Source: Tetradesmus obliquus
Lineage: Eukaryota > Chlorophyta > Chlorophyceae > Sphaeropleales > Scenedesmaceae
NCBI GenBank assembly: GCA_030272155.1
Contig: CP126200.1
Location: 2,356,001 to 2,420,000 of the forward strand
Length of the DNA: 64,000 nucleotides
Direction of reading: 5' to 3'
The position numbers and the translations under genes were made by a program. Positions 39,807 to 51,564 of the stretch are shown one piece after another (the first letter of the stretch is position 1; every line of letters begins with the position of its first letter). The notes beneath the pieces were generated by a model. The model worked only from the letters and a program-made list of their open reading frames with translations. It searched no databases and was not told the origin of the DNA.

Positions 39807-42800
39807 GCAATGTAAGTATGCGTACAGCTGCCCCACGCCTGGGCTGTCCCAATGGCTGCTCAACTCAACGGGCGAGCGGCAGGCAAACCTGCAGCAGCAG
39901 CAGCAGCAGCAGCAGCGACCGTCAGCACTGCTTCAAGCACCAACACACGCATATGCACCAGCGGGACACAGCAGATCTGTGCCTCGCTGGCTTAGAGGCG
40001 CATGTGCTGGTGTGCGGCACTGTATGGGTTACTGGCTGGAAGGCGGCTGCTGCTTCTGTCCATTTATGAGTCTGTTCACCTTGTCTTCCCAGTGAACCTC
40101 GCAGAAAGCTGCTGCAGGCAGTCGCACCTGCTGCTGCTGCTGCTGCTGTTGTTGATGTAAAATGCACACAAGTGAGGCTGCAGCACACCTGCTGCTGTCT
40201 GTTAGGGAGGCCTCCCAAGCCTTCACTGACACCTCACAGGCGTTGCTGGGCCGGTTGCCCGCCCCTTGTGTGTGCTCAGTCTACGCTTTGCTGGCTGGCC
40301 CCTTGTGCGCGCTGGATGGAGGACCATTGCTGCTGCTGCTGCTGCTGCTATTGCTGCAGCATGCCAGCGCACCTGCTGCTGCTGCTGCTGCTACTGCTGT
40401 TGACTACACGTATACATACAGTAACATGCAAGTAAGCCCGCAGCGCACCTGCTGCTGTCGTTTTGTGAGGCCTCCCAGGCCTTCACTGAGACCCTCTTCA
40501 GCTCAAAGGGCCAGTCGTTGCCTGCAGGTGCCGCGCCAGGCCTGCAGAACAGCCCTAGCTGTGCGATGATGCTCTGCAGGCGCAGCGCAGAGGAGGCAGC
40601 AGCAGATGGCAGCTCCAGCGTGAAGAGCTTTCGAGTAATAGTGTCACAGGTAACCGCCACAACTGTCAGGTAATGATGTCACAGGTTTCGAATAATGATG
40701 TCACAGGTAACTGTGAACAGCGCAATTCCGGGTGAGACACTGTAAAGGGTGCACATGCTGCTGTGACTGTACAACTCATGTGCGCGCTTCGCTGGGTGTT
40801 GCAGCTTCTGGCTAGCAACCTTATAAGCACAGACGGCAACGATGCAGGGCCCTGACTCGCTGCCCCACACCTTGCACACTGCCTTGTCAGCTGCACCACT
40901 TCTGTGTGCCCCACAGCAGCCAGCAACATCACATACCATGACAGCACAGCAAGCGATTACAACTTTAGATCACTGAGCAACACTCGCACCCACCTTGCGC
41001 ACAGCCTTGTCAGCAGCATCGCCCCCATGCAGGTGCAGCTCAGGCACCACCACCAGCTGTGGCACGCCAAACTGCACGCCCTGAGGCGCTCGCCGCGCTG
41101 CAACGTCACGCATCATCATGCTCCTGTGGTAGATACCATACATATCCTCCTCATCATCATCATCGTCATCGTCATCATCGTAATCAGACAGATCCATGCT
41201 TCCAGAGCCATACATGCCCCCACTGCTATCCTCATCATCGCCACCTAAGCCCCGCATCCTCAGCAGGCTGCGGCGCGCCTGCCGCCGCTGCTGCCGCCGC
41301 TGCTGCCGGCCCTCCAGCTGCTGCTGCTGCTGCTGCTGCTGCTGTGGCTCGGCAGGCTGCTCCTGCGGCAGCGTCTTCTCGTGCCACACGATGGCCAGGC
41401 GTGTTTTGTGTTGTGAGGATCCCATGTAGGTTGTGGCGGCCTCTGAGGCTTGGGGCAGCAGGTGCTGCGGCACCCTGCAATACACAGCGCAGCCAATACA
41501 GAACAAATGAGACGTGAGAGATGTAGCATGCAGGTTTGTGAGGATCCCATGTAGGTTGTGTGTGCCTCTGAGCCTTGAGGCAGCAGGTGCTGCGGCACCC
41601 TGCATAGACAGCGCAACCATAAAAGACCAAAAGAGACGTGAAAAGTGTAGCATGCAGGTTTGAGAAGATCACATGTAGGTTGTGGCTGCCTTTGAGCTTT
41701 GGGGCAGCAGGTGCTGCGGCACCCTGCAATACACAGCAGCGCATCCGATACATGACAAAATAGACGCGAGAGATGTCGCGTGCAGGCAGGAGTGTGCAAC
41801 TTGGTATAAGGTGTTTTTGGTTTCAGACCACGCGTTCGCCCTTTTGTGGCTCATACTGTCCAAGATGGTGCAAGGACCCATGTGTAACTACCCTGTCTAA
41901 ATTGAGCAGCACCGGACCAACTGCAGCTGACAACCACAACACACTTGTGCATGCGGTGGCACAAAGTGCCTGCACTGCCGAGGCCCAGCCTTTACTTGTG
42001 CTGCGCGCAACGACCTGCACCCGCCAGAGTGCAACACTCTCTGTGCAGAACAACCTGCCAGTCGTGTGACACAGTGTAAACAGAGCAGACGCAACGAATA
42101 ACACTTATAACCGCAACCTGCCTCCGCAGCGCACCTGAAAGCATAGTAGGTGTCCTTGTGGCTGCTGCTGTTGATCAGCATGGTGTCAGACATGCTCATG
42201 TCATCCTGACGCAGCCAGCGCCAGTTGTCATAGATGCCCGAGTGCAGCGCAAGCACCAGCTTCTCGTTTGGCTGCACGCTGTCACCCAGCTTTGACCGCA
42301 GCGCTGCTGTCAATGTTTTCAGCGTGCAGTTGTGCTCCACTGCGGGAGTGAAGGCAGCATGCATAGGTCAAATGTTAGCGGCCTGGTTTGCTTGGGGCTG
42401 CATGTGTAAGGCTTGGCAGCATCAACAGTATGCACATTGAACAAACAGCAGGTTGATCACCATTGCCTACATATACAGGCGGAGCTAGACATACATCACA
42501 CAGCTGTTGCTGAGCCATGCATTGCACAGACATAGCACATCATCCCGTGCCCCACCTGTGACTGCCACAGCCTGCGGCTTATTGGTGCCGTCGCTTGCCA
42601 CCAGCAGCAGCTGCCAGGTACGCTGCGTGCTGGATACAACAGATGTACACATAAACATGCCGCACCCACCTGTGACTGCCACAGCCTGTGGTTCAGCACT
42701 GGCATCGCTTGGCACCACCAGCACCCGCCAGGTGCGCTGGCTGCAGGGCGCAGCAGGCAGGCCGCCGGGTGGCACCAGCGGCAGCAGCCGCAGCACGTCT

Positions 42801-45315
42801 GCCTTCTCCTTGCGCTTGCCGGGCACGTAGCGCGAGCTGCAGCAATAAGCAAACACCAGCAGAGGGGCTGTCAGGTGCGACAAGCATGAAGAGGCAATCC
42901 AATGCAATGCTAACGGCGGCAACAGCCACAGCACGTCAGCCTCCTTCTTTCACTTGCCAGGCATCAGAGTAAGCTGCAGCAGCATGACGCAAGTGCAGAA
43001 GGAGCACAATGGAACCACACGCATGGCGAGACAGTTGTGTGGCATAGCATCGACAGCACAGACAAGAGCAGCTCTTTAGCGCGACCAAATCGATTCAACT
43101 TCCATCCATCATTTGTCAGAAGATGGTCCCACTCACGTGGCGATGTTGTCTAAACACAGGTGCTCCCCAAACTCAGGCGTCCTGCCTGACGCGCCTTTGT
43201 AGAAGCCAGTCGGCACCAGCCGCCGCTGCACCTCGGCGATGGTCAACCCTTTGACCAGCTTGACCGGCAGCTCCAGCGTCGCCAGGTGCTGCGGTCAAAG
43301 GTTTGACCAACAGTTTGACCAGCAGTTTGACCAGGCACGCGCAGCAGTGGGTGAGAGCAAGATACAGGTGAGATGCGTCTACACACAACCATGAAGAGAT
43401 ACGTGCAGCTGGCAGACAATCAACAAGCCCAAGGCAACTTCATCCTCCTTCAGATGAAGCCCAACCACTGCAGCTGGTAGCTGGCTGCTCAGCGACACCT
43501 GCGCATTGTGCTGCCGCAACTGCTGCTGCTGCTGCTCTGCTCAACACCAGCAGCCCCACCTGCATGTTTAGCACCGCACTGGCGGGGTGCGGCATACGCT
43601 GCAGCCAGGCGCTTGCAGCAGGCACCTGCGGCGTCACTGCAGCTGGCGTGTGTGGCTTTGCCTCTGATTTCAAGCCCACAGCAGGCTTTGCTAGCGCCGC
43701 AGCACTGCTGCCAAGCCCTCCACCTGCTGCTGCAGCTGCTGCTGCAGGTGCCGGCGTGCTGCCTACGCTGCTGCGTGCAGCGGCTGCTGCTGCTGCTGGG
43801 GTCCGGCCTGCAGGGGTCCGCAGCAGCGCCTCTGAGCTATGCACTGCTGCACTACTTGCTGCACGCGCCCACAGCACTGCAGGCGAGAGCATGCCGGCTG
43901 TGCTGCTGCGCTTGCTGCTGCCTGCAGCACTGCCAGAGTTGAGCCAGCTGGTGCACAGCTGCGGGGCAGTGCTGGAGAACTCTCTTTCGAGCAGTGCATT
44001 GTTGCCTTTGCGTGCTGCCTTCTTAAGGGCTTCCCAGTAAGAAGTGGAGTGTGCATTGCAGTGGTCGCGTGGCCGCACGCCTGCAGGCAGAGGGACGGAG
44101 CAGGACAGACGGAGCGGGAACAATGACACAGCACTAGCATATAGGCTGGCTGCACGCTGTGTATGAGGATTGTCTAATGCATTGCGCCAATTGTTGCAAG
44201 AACCGGTTGCATGCTTGCATACCATGCTGCTCACTGCTTGCTGCTCAGCTGAGCGGCCTTGCTCAAGCAGGGAAAGCACAGCCAAGCCAGGGCACCTGGG
44301 CGTCTGTGCCCAGTTGCTGACCCTACTCTGAACAGGCTGCTGCTGCCAGTCGCCCTTTTTGTGCTGGGTTGCTGCTGTACCAGCAGCTTGACATGCAGCC
44401 TTGCATCTGCACTCACCCGTGCCCCATAATTGACACTCTGCTGCATTCTTGTCACACACCAGGCAGTAGCACTGCGCGCGGGGAACACGAACAACACCTT
44501 AGCACGTTGACTGCATTGCTGAGCATGCATGAGAAACGTGTTGCAATGCACAGGCTTCTAGGTGTATCCGTAAACTTGCGGCTTGCTTAGGGGCAGCAGC
44601 TGGTACTGAGTACACTATTGTGCATGGCTGCTGCTTGGAAGGCACATGAGTGGCAGCAGGCTATCCCAACCATGCGCCGGCATCGCTTCCCCTACAACAG
44701 CATTGCTCAGCTGTTTGACTTGCCAGGCTGCTGCAGCATGCAGTTTATCGACATCAATGATGATCAAGATGTGTCAAAACAGCTTAGCTACAGCATGGGG
44801 CACACAGCATGCCCGCACAGCATGCAGCTGCCGCTGACGGTGAACAACACGCAGTGTGCATCAAACTGGTCAGCTGCAAGCACCCCTACCTGCGGGCAAG
44901 TGTTGCTGTTGGCTGCATGTACTCCTTTTTTGAACAGCTTGCTTCCACAGTCGGGCCTGCTGTGTGGGTAGTCCCGCAGAGCAACCTGAGCACAGCAAAC
45001 AGCAGCAAACACAGCACACCAGGTCATAACCAACTGCTGCTGCCCCAGGTGCGAGCATGCAAGGCCGGCAAGGTTCAAACCACTTACTGCTCCTGTTGCT
45101 CCTGTCACGATCACGTCGGCATCCGGGTCTACTGGCTCCTGCTGCTCTCCTGGCTCCTGACTTGCCCGCTTTGCTTCTGCTGCTTCCTCGACCACCACCA
45201 CGTCGCTGTCATCACTGGACGACGACGCAAGTCTTCGTTTTGCTGCTGCTGGTCTAGAGTTTTGAGGCGGTGCCTCCTCATCAGAGTCTAGAGTGAGGTC
45301 GATGCAGTCCCCCAT
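28776..45315 (-). CDS. SNF2-family ATPase with RING finger and SUMO-interaction-like motifs
   Basis: Predicted nuclear chromatin/DNA-repair translocase and ubiquitin ligase of the RAD5/HLTF/Uls1 class. Twenty-six exons join in frame to 1794 residues: 45315-45088, 44985-44890, 44471-44417, 44080-43560, 43288-43137, 42836-42670, 42339-42135, 41474-40994, 40627-40449, 39765-39593, 39367-39294, 38882-38551, 37944-37733, 36319-36026, 34710-34485, 33987-33839, 33627-33298, 33047-32922, 32593-32350, 32082-31973, 31687-31494, 30943-30816, 30565-30434, 29978-29923, 29557-29499, 29237-28776. Residues 4-14 (CIDLTLDSDEE) and 38-44 (DVVVVEE) look like SIMs. A Cys/His-rich segment follows (about 80-145). 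Helicase motifs: AEEMGLGKTVE (~1057), FDEGH (~1178), CTGTPLSS, then RING CPICLDAY...CHHWFC...CPLC (~1394-1431) between the lobes, KALVFSQYNS, and QAIGRAWRMGQQRKV (~1617). The C-terminus is poly-Ala-rich. The start of exon 9 (AAAG acceptor) is the weakest boundary. Confidence 0.9.
30583..30629. repeat. (CAG)n run, about 15 units
   Basis: Intronic triplet run ending about 18 nt upstream (in gene sense) of the SNF2 exon at 30565. In gene sense it is (CTG)n. Confidence 0.95.
31224..31290 (-). repeat. Downstream copy of the 3' edge of SNF2 exon 31687-31494
   Basis: Repeats the end of the exon (GSAEASGEVLECESKLQ plus donor), about 270 bp downstream in the following intron. Confidence 0.85.
32086..32140. 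repeat. (CAG)n run, about 18 units, at an acceptor
   Basis: In gene sense, (CTG)n runs straight into the CAG acceptor of the exon that starts at 32082 and encodes the second half of the RING finger. Confidence 0.95.
34175..34264 (-). repeat. Upstream copy of the 5' edge of the SNF2 exon starting at 33987
   Basis: Encodes VRDPQRLATQYDLVVTTYA... and LASDYGK like the parent, with an AGGCAG acceptor. It stops before the DEGH helicase motif, so it is not a usable substitute. Confidence 0.9.
34840..35590 (-). repeat. Three upstream copies of the Walker-A exon edge
   Basis: The first part of the exon starting at 34710 (AEEMGLGKTVEVLGLVLSNP) recurs with boundaries near 34911, 35432 and 35585. The copies have AEEMGPGKTVEV, AEEMGLGKTVEV and AEEMGLGKKVEV. 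Copies 1 and 3 alter the P-loop (GPGKT, GLGKK), while the parent keeps GLGKT. Confidence 0.85.
34964..35362. repeat. Minisatellite of ~80-98-bp units in a SNF2 intron
   Basis: The module AGTCAGCTGAAGGCTTAGAA recurs near 34965, 35061, 35159, 35239 and 35337, each followed by GCACAGCACAGCACACAC-type CA-rich filler. Periods are 96, 98, 80 and 98 bp. A single copy of the module also sits near 34774. Confidence 0.95.
36421..37085. repeat. Near-identical 339-bp tandem duplication
   Basis: Bases from 36421 match those from 36760 almost without change over roughly 320 bp. The unit includes a copy of the 5' edge of the SNF2 exon starting at 36319 (AERLAAQQPAGLNVRLHPYQL). The high identity marks it as recent. 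Confidence 0.95.
37200..37835. repeat. 240-bp tandem repeat carrying SNF2 exon 3' ends
   Basis: Units near 37200-37440, 37440-37680 and 37680-37835 share a block encoding LLRELEGLKNTDCRSIAKLM plus its donor. The last two are almost identical. Only the 37733-37944 copy is joined to the exon body. A more decayed copy lies near 37062-37130. Confidence 0.95.
37995..38192 (-). repeat. Two upstream copies of the 5' edge of the SNF2 exon starting at 37944
   Basis: At 38192-38090 the segment LVAEDANDWGVEIS through CVLKSVMDA is repeated. A shorter copy (LVAELANNQG) starts near 38041. Each has a GCAG acceptor. Confidence 0.9.
39080..39370 (-). repeat. ~110-bp tandem copies of the 3' edge of SNF2 exon 39367-39294
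   Basis: The donor edge (FSALPNQ|GTGCGC) recurs near 39190 and, decayed, near 39090. Intervening sequence reads GGGTTTGGG/GGGTTTCAGGGG-like on the coding strand. Confidence 0.85.
39828..39893 (-). repeat. Upstream copy of the 5' edge of SNF2 exon 39765-39593
   Basis: Encodes RFACRSPVELSSHWDSPGVG like the parent RFARRSPVELSSQWESPGVG. Both copies are preceded in gene sense by CTG runs ending in the CAG acceptor. Confidence 0.9.
41520..41740 (-). repeat. Two upstream copies of the 5' edge of SNF2 exon 41474-40994
   Basis: The acceptor and VPQHLLPQ segment recurs near 41605 and 41732; period about 130 bp. Confidence 0.9.
42545..42640 (-). repeat. Downstream copy of the 3' edge of SNF2 exon 42836-42670
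   Basis: Encodes QRTWQLLLVASDGTNKPQA and VAVTG with a GT donor, parallel to QRTWRVLVVPSDASAEPQA in the parent exon. Confidence 0.9.
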
Positions 45316-48241
45316 GCTGCCCTTCTTTGTTGTTGCTGGACAGCTACCACTGGCACCTCAGCAGCTACATCAAGTTATTATAAATCTGTATAGTGCAATA
45401 AATATTTTTTGATCAAGCCGAGTACCTGGCTTGCTGGCAGCACCGCTGCCGGGTCGTGCTGTGTTCCTGCAAGAACCAGGCACTGCACTCAAAGCACGCG
45501 CGCACAACATGCAATGACCGAGAAGTGAACCACTGCTTTTTCTCGAACAGCATCGTGAGTGTCTACACACTACCAATATGGCACAGCTTGTCACTCAGGT
45601 TGGCCTGCCACTCTTAGCAGGCCCTATGCGGAGCTCCGCGACGGATGATCTGCCAATAACATTTTTGCCGTCGTGCGTCCAGCCTAAGCGCTCCTCTCGC
45701 CAGATAAGCGTCGATTTGCAACCCTTTGCTATTAAGGAATCGTTCAAATGGTTTTTTTGCAGCCAATAGACGCTGTATTGGCGAAGATCGTTCATGGCAC
45801 TGAAGTGTCGGGCATCTGCCTGCCGGGAACGCATGCGAGCGCCTACTGCAACAATCAACACTTTGGGCTTGCCCTGCGCTGGCGCTATCTAGTACTAACA
45901 GTTTTGTAACATGCAGCACATCCGCACTGCACAAGAATGCAGCAACGACAGCTGACATTCGCTCAAGAAGGTCACTTTAAAATCTTTTGACAAGAAATGG
46001 CAGGCTCGCTCGCTGACATTCGAGCTTGTTTTGAATGTGTTAAATTTCGGACACTCTGAATGTGTCGTGGCAGTAAAGCAATTCGTATCACCGTCACCGC
46101 TTCGAATTCAGTCTTGATCACATTTGCAGACCAGGTGGCGGCCGCAGCAACAAATGCATACTGGGCCAGCAGTTGGTGTCACTGGACCTCTTATTTTGCT
46201 TGCAAGCCGCTTGCAATGCTAGCAAGCGGCCAGCAAACAGCCGCATCTTGCTGTTGAAATGTACACCGACGCAATAATGCATGTTGTTTGATGACGTGTA
46301 GTGCACAGGCAAAAGACTGCTTGCTGGGACACATGCAGCAGCACTGCAAGTTGATTTCATAGTCTTGCAGGCGGCAGCCTGCCAAGATGCGATGCAAATG
46401 CTGAGGCCTGTTACAACACCCAACGACTTAAGAAAATGGAGCATCACAGCAGGTCAAAACAATGGCGTGCCCTGCGCAGCACCTGCCGCGAGCGTCTGTG
46501 TCACAATGTGTGGACCGCACTGAATGCACGCTGACCACACTAACAGCAACGATGAGCACTTGCAGACCTGATTTGTCTGATAAAACGTCACGGTACGGTA
46601 CCAACCGCCTCATGCGTGGATGTCTGAGACAGCACTTGCAGCCCAGGGTACAGCCATAACGGTGAACCTGGCATGCAAAAAACCCTGGCATGCCCAGTAA
46701 AAGCCCCAAACAGAACCATAGTAAACTCACAAAACACAAAACAAGACAAAACTGACGCCCAGCAACATATGTTGCATGCACGCAAGGCGCTTGAGCACCA
46801 GTGCAGTGCCTGAGTTGAACTGAAAGAGAGGCAAATGCTGCCCTTTGCAGAATGAGGCCATGCCGAATATCGCATGTGTACGTACGCAAAATCTGTGGGC
46901 GTGTTGCACCCAAAATAAGAACACGGCAACAGACTTGGCAGCATGTGCAGCGCAACCACAGCATGCACGGTGCTGTCTCAACATGCCCAATAGAGGCAGT
47001 AAGTCAGCAAGCCTGCGGCAAGCATCGCACAATGCTGGTGTGCTATAAGCACAACCCATATCCGGCTGCCTGCTACTGCCGCAGCCTGCAGCAAGCAACA
47101 GGGGTTGCTGTGCCGCACGCGAGTCATACATCCAGCCTGACGTCCTGCCGGTCTTTTGAAAATGAAGCTCAATCAACTGTGAATGCAAGAAGATAAAGCG
47201 TTGCCGAGTGTGCCACTGTGCGCCACCGCCAATACGCCTGTAACAGTTTCATGTCACATGGTACGCAACCAGGGCAGGCGACTAGCGTAACTTCTGTAAG
47301 CTGCAGTGCAGCGCAACAACCAAACAGCAGAGGGCGGTCAAGAACAGCCTACAGCAGCGATAGCGGCGTCTGACACAGTCCTTGATTCATTACTATCTAG
47401 TTGGTGACCGGCCACTCCGCCACCAGGCACAACCAAACTTTGCGGCATGTGTGCAGCGTGCAGGGCGCATGCTGGACTCACTTTAATGCATCAAAGGTGT
47501 ACCTGTTGCATGAACTGCTGCATGAACTGCTGCATGAACTGGAAAGATGCCATGCAGCTGCGGATGCCAGCAGAGACAAGCATGGCACTGTGGCGCTGCT
47601 GGACGCACTGGCACACGCAGCAACATGTGCAGGTACGTGCAGCAAATCCCTAATACCATGACCACCCAGTTCAAATCAAAGCACACCTAGTCTTTGCTGC
47701 ACTGCAAGCAACAGCAGCACCAGAAGCAAGCCCACCCCAGCCAGTTGCATGTAGCCCAAAAGCATGGCCCCTGTGTGTTGTGCAATATGACTGCAGGTCA
47801 AGCCCACACACTTGGGATGCAAGCAAAAGTACAGCACCTGATATCTGCGCCTTGCTGTACACGAGCGGTGATATGACAAGTTTTGCAAGATGAACGCCTG
47901 CAGTCACGCCCTCAACCTGTTTTTCTGTGACAACTACCTGTACCAACCTGCTGGAGGCATGCAATAACTTGCCAACAACAGCCTGCTAGAACAGCAAAAA
48001 GAACAGCAACCTGTGCAAGCTCTCAAACCAAGACACCCTGCCAGGCCAAGACACCCTGCCAGGCCTGAACCCTTCAATACAGCCCCGAGTTAACACACCA
48101 GCTGCATAGCACCGCTGGCCGCCAGCTGATACACAACAAGACAAACACCACCAACATCATCAGCAATACGTCTATAAACAAGCCACAGCAATGACATCAC
48201 ACCCATAACATGCACGTAACAAGTAACAAGCATGTAACACA
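45316..48241. other. Intergenic region, 2.9 kb
   Basis: Lies between the SNF2 start codon and the stop of the DUF4864-like gene. I recognise no protein or RNA gene on either strand. Around 47503-47545 the 12-mer TGCATGAACTGC is repeated three times. Confidence 0.5.
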
Positions 48242-51200
48242 TCAGTAGCCGATCTGCAGTGCCTTGATGACTGCGGGGTCCTTGATGGGTGTGACGTACT
48301 CCACCAGCCAGCAGTCCTTGTACAGCCCATCCAGCTGGCGCGTGGCCACCCAGATGAACAGGCTGGAGCCTGCAACGGCAGCAGCAGCAGCAGGAGCAGC
48401 AGCAGCAGCTGAAGTGAGACAGACAAAGCGGCAGCAGCTCGGATACTTTTGTGGATGCTGGCTTCGGATACTTTTGTGGATGCTGGCTACAGGTAATGAA
48501 AGTGAAGCGTGCAGGGGCCAGCATCCAAACACAAAACCACATCGATCCATCCCTGAATCAAACCAACCACAACAGCAGGCCACTCACCGCCTTGGTAGCC
48601 CGTGACGCTGAACACCTCCAGGTATGTGCTGGCGTTGCTGTGCGTGCGGTGGATGCTGCTGGCAGACTTGTGCGCCAGCACCGGCTGGTAGCGGAAGTCG
48701 GCCTGCAGGTGCAGCAGCAGCAGTTCAAAGGCCCTTCATGTGGCGATTGGCAGCATGTGTTCCAGTGCAGAGGATACAGCTGCAGCTCAGCAGTTGCATT
48801 CTGCTGTTGTGTTGTACATAACGGAGTGCTGCAATGCTTGTTGCGCAGCTGCTGCAGTAGCACTGCTGCTGTTGCACCAGCTGGAGACAGCCACACCCAC
48901 AATCTGCGCACCCCTCACCTGCATGGCTGCCCTGAAGCGCTCACGCGTGCCTGCCACTGCACGGCCCACGGGTGATGTCAGCGCATATGCGACGTCAAAG
49001 TCGCAGTCCCTGCAGCACGCCAAGCAGCAACACCACACGGAGACGACGTCAGGATCACTACGAGTTCCTTTCTGAAAGTGGGCCACCGGAAAAAGTGGAA
49101 CCCGGTCAAAGCAAGCTACAACATTTGCGCACATGTCGTCAGCACTCCTTTGCCATGGCAGCAGCAGCAGCAGCGCGCGCACCTGAAGGCCTGGACTTGT
49201 GCTGCCACGACTGCCTCCGGTGGGTTTGCTGGCGTGATGGCCTCCAGGGGTTCAGGGTGCAGTGGCTCGCCTGACACGCGGCTGAGCACCCATGGCTGCT
49301 TGTTGGGGTGCTTGCTGTAGCCACTCCTGCAGGCGCAGCGCGGGCAGTAATGCTATAAATTTTTAATGCCGTGATAAGTGCATGCACTTGTGAGTTCAGG
49401 CAATACACATGACGGGACAAGCATATGGAAGAATGCCGTATGCTCTGTGAACGAAAGCACCACTGCGGGGTACTAATCAATGCAGCTAGCACCTGTTGTG
49501 ACTGCCTGCCAATCCATCTGCCTGCATTTGTTTTATACATTACACTTTTAATAAAACCGAAGCGCATAAATGCGTACAGCACTGGCTTCTCACTTGAGCT
49601 CCTGCTGGCTGCGCAGCTTCAGTGTGAAGGTCAGCACGCACTTCTCGCCCCACAGGCTGGTGCTGCAGCAGCGCTGCACAAACAGCTCCGGCGACAGCAG
49701 CATGCTGCTCAGCGGCTCCAGGCTGGCGGGCCTGCAGGGTACAAAATAGTGGAGACAAGATGCGAGGTTCAGTCCTGCACAATGGATGATAGCAGCAGCA
49801 GCAGCAGCAGCAACAGCGGCATGCTGCTCAGCGCCTCAATGAAGGCAGCCTGCAGGGAGCAGGCCACCACACACCAGCAGTTTGATGATGGGCATCGTTT
49901 ATAGCATACCCAGCATGCGTGCTGTGTGCGCCACAGCTGCAGCAAAGACGGCAGCACTCGACCTGCTGCTGTGTTGCTGGACTAGTCAGCTATTGTGTCG
50001 ACTGTTCTAGCTGAGGAGCAGTGTGCCTGCAGCTGCGTTGCACAGCCAAAGCTACCAATTCCTGAGCACTGCCACAGTCTACTGAGCTGCTGTGTACAGC
50101 TGCTGCTGCGCGTTGAGCTGCGAGAGCGCACTCTGCCGCTGCTGCTGTTGCCAAGCAAAAAGGTCCTTCTATCCGTGAATATAACAGATACGATAAGCAA
50201 AACCCACTGGTCAAAAACGCAGTATGCACCTGCTCAGCACCAGGTGGCGCATGGCGTAGCTATCCAGTAGGTGGCGAGCATCATCACCAGCCTGAGCTGC
50301 ATCCAGGATAGCTGTGAAGTCCGGCACCAGAGATGACGGCCGCACTGGCGGCAGCGGCAAGCCATCGCTGTACTGCTTGGCTGGCTCCCATGCGTAATCC
50401 CCTGAGTCCATGGGGCCTGGATTACTCCCAGGCACTGGGCATGGCGGTGCAGCTGCTGGGAAGTAGCTGTGTGGGTCGTGCACGGAGCGCTGCTGCTGCT
50501 GCTTCTGCTGCTGCGCGAGATGCTGGGCTTCGCGCTTCTGCCAAGCCACCTGCGCCTCGTGCTGCCTGTTGAGGGTGGCAAAGACATTGTCACATGCGAT
50601 GTGTGACGGTGCATGGTGCATATGGCACAGCAGACTCTGCTCTGAGAGCAGCAGTGTGTTTTGACTGATGCTGCATGGCAGGAACAGCCGCAAGTTCCGC
50701 AGCCAGTGCTCAGCTGGCAGCTTTACATGTAACCCAAACAGGTTCATTGTCTTCTGCAGCAGCAAGCAGGCGAACAAGCTCTCGCATAAAGCGGCACGAC
50801 ACTCTCGGCAGCAAGGCACGCACCTCACCACCGCCTTCACCACATTCAGCTCAGCCATGTAGGGAATGAGACCCTCGAGATCATGACGTTTTAGTACATC
50901 CAAAATGGCTTGGAAGTGGCTGGTGGCTGCTTGTAGCATCAGGTCTGCCTGCTGCGACACCGTCTCTGTCTTGTTGCTGGCATGCAGCCTGTGCTGCTGC
51001 TTGATGAGTTGGTGATTGAACCTGGTGGGAATGTGCACATGGCGCGGAATCTTTGGCTGCCGGCGGGCTGAACTGCAATGCTGAACACACGCCCTCCTCG
51101 AGAGCAGCATCTTTCCCACGCTGCAAGCTGCGAAGCAAAAACTGCAGGGATGTATCGACGAACTCCGGGTTGGTTGGCTCCTATGGATGCACTGATATGC

Positions 51201-51564
51201 CGGAGTGCCGAGTGAGAACACCAGGTGCGAATACGATTGATCAGGGGGTCCGAGTCAACAGTTGATCTGTTTCAAATCCTTATACAAACGAATTTGAAGT
51301 TGAAAACATCTGAACAAAGGTTTGGTGTCCAGCTTGTCATACTCGGGTTGAGGTGTCTGCTGCAAAAGTTGCAACGTCAAATCCGTTGCAAGCAGCTCCA
51401 GGTAACGCACCTGCAAGGTTGCATCCTGCCCTACACACAACAGTTGCCTGAGGCATTGCCGCTGTGTCCACAGGACCAGGGCTGCCGCAAAGTTCATGAC
51501 TCACACCCAGCAGCACTGAGCACGCAGCTGTCAGCTGCTCTGTGACCAGGGCCATGGCTGCCAT
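48242..51564 (-). CDS. Unnamed protein with C-terminal DUF4864/NTF2-like domain
   Basis: The 3' part is secure and in frame: exons ~51110-50824, 50565-50230, 49731-49594, 49326-49183, 49009-48919, 48702-48588, 48369-48242 (TGA). Its last ~150 residues follow the DUF4864 pattern: PPEAVVAAQVQAFR, DCDFDVAYALTSPVGRAVAG with RERFRAAMQ, then YLEVFSVTGYQGG and SLFIWVATRQLDGLYKDCWL. Upstream, QADLMLQAATSHFQAILDVL and LIPYMAELNVVKAVVR look helical, and a Gln-rich linker follows. A likely first exon begins MAAMALVTEQL (51564-51507) and splices to 51481 onward (ALVLWTQRQ, YLELLATDLTLQLLQQ). Between about 51040 and 51180 the best-looking peptide (NPEFVDTSLQFLLRSLQRGK) is in a different frame from the next block (FNHQLIKQQHRLH). 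The 5' structure is therefore unresolved. No function is claimed. Confidence 0.6.

Noticed and set aside
40080..40131. Extra SNF2 exon reading LPAAAFCEVHWEDK
   Set aside because: Including it breaks the reading frame; the exon ending at 40449 splices in phase directly to 39765.
43508..44040. Plus-strand Ala/Leu/Cys-rich frames
   Set aside because: Antisense to the 521-nt SNF2 exon 44080-43560.
45578..45766. Small plus-strand open frame starting MAQLVTQVGLPLLAG
   Set aside because: Short, no recognisable family, and no support from splice sites or neighbours.
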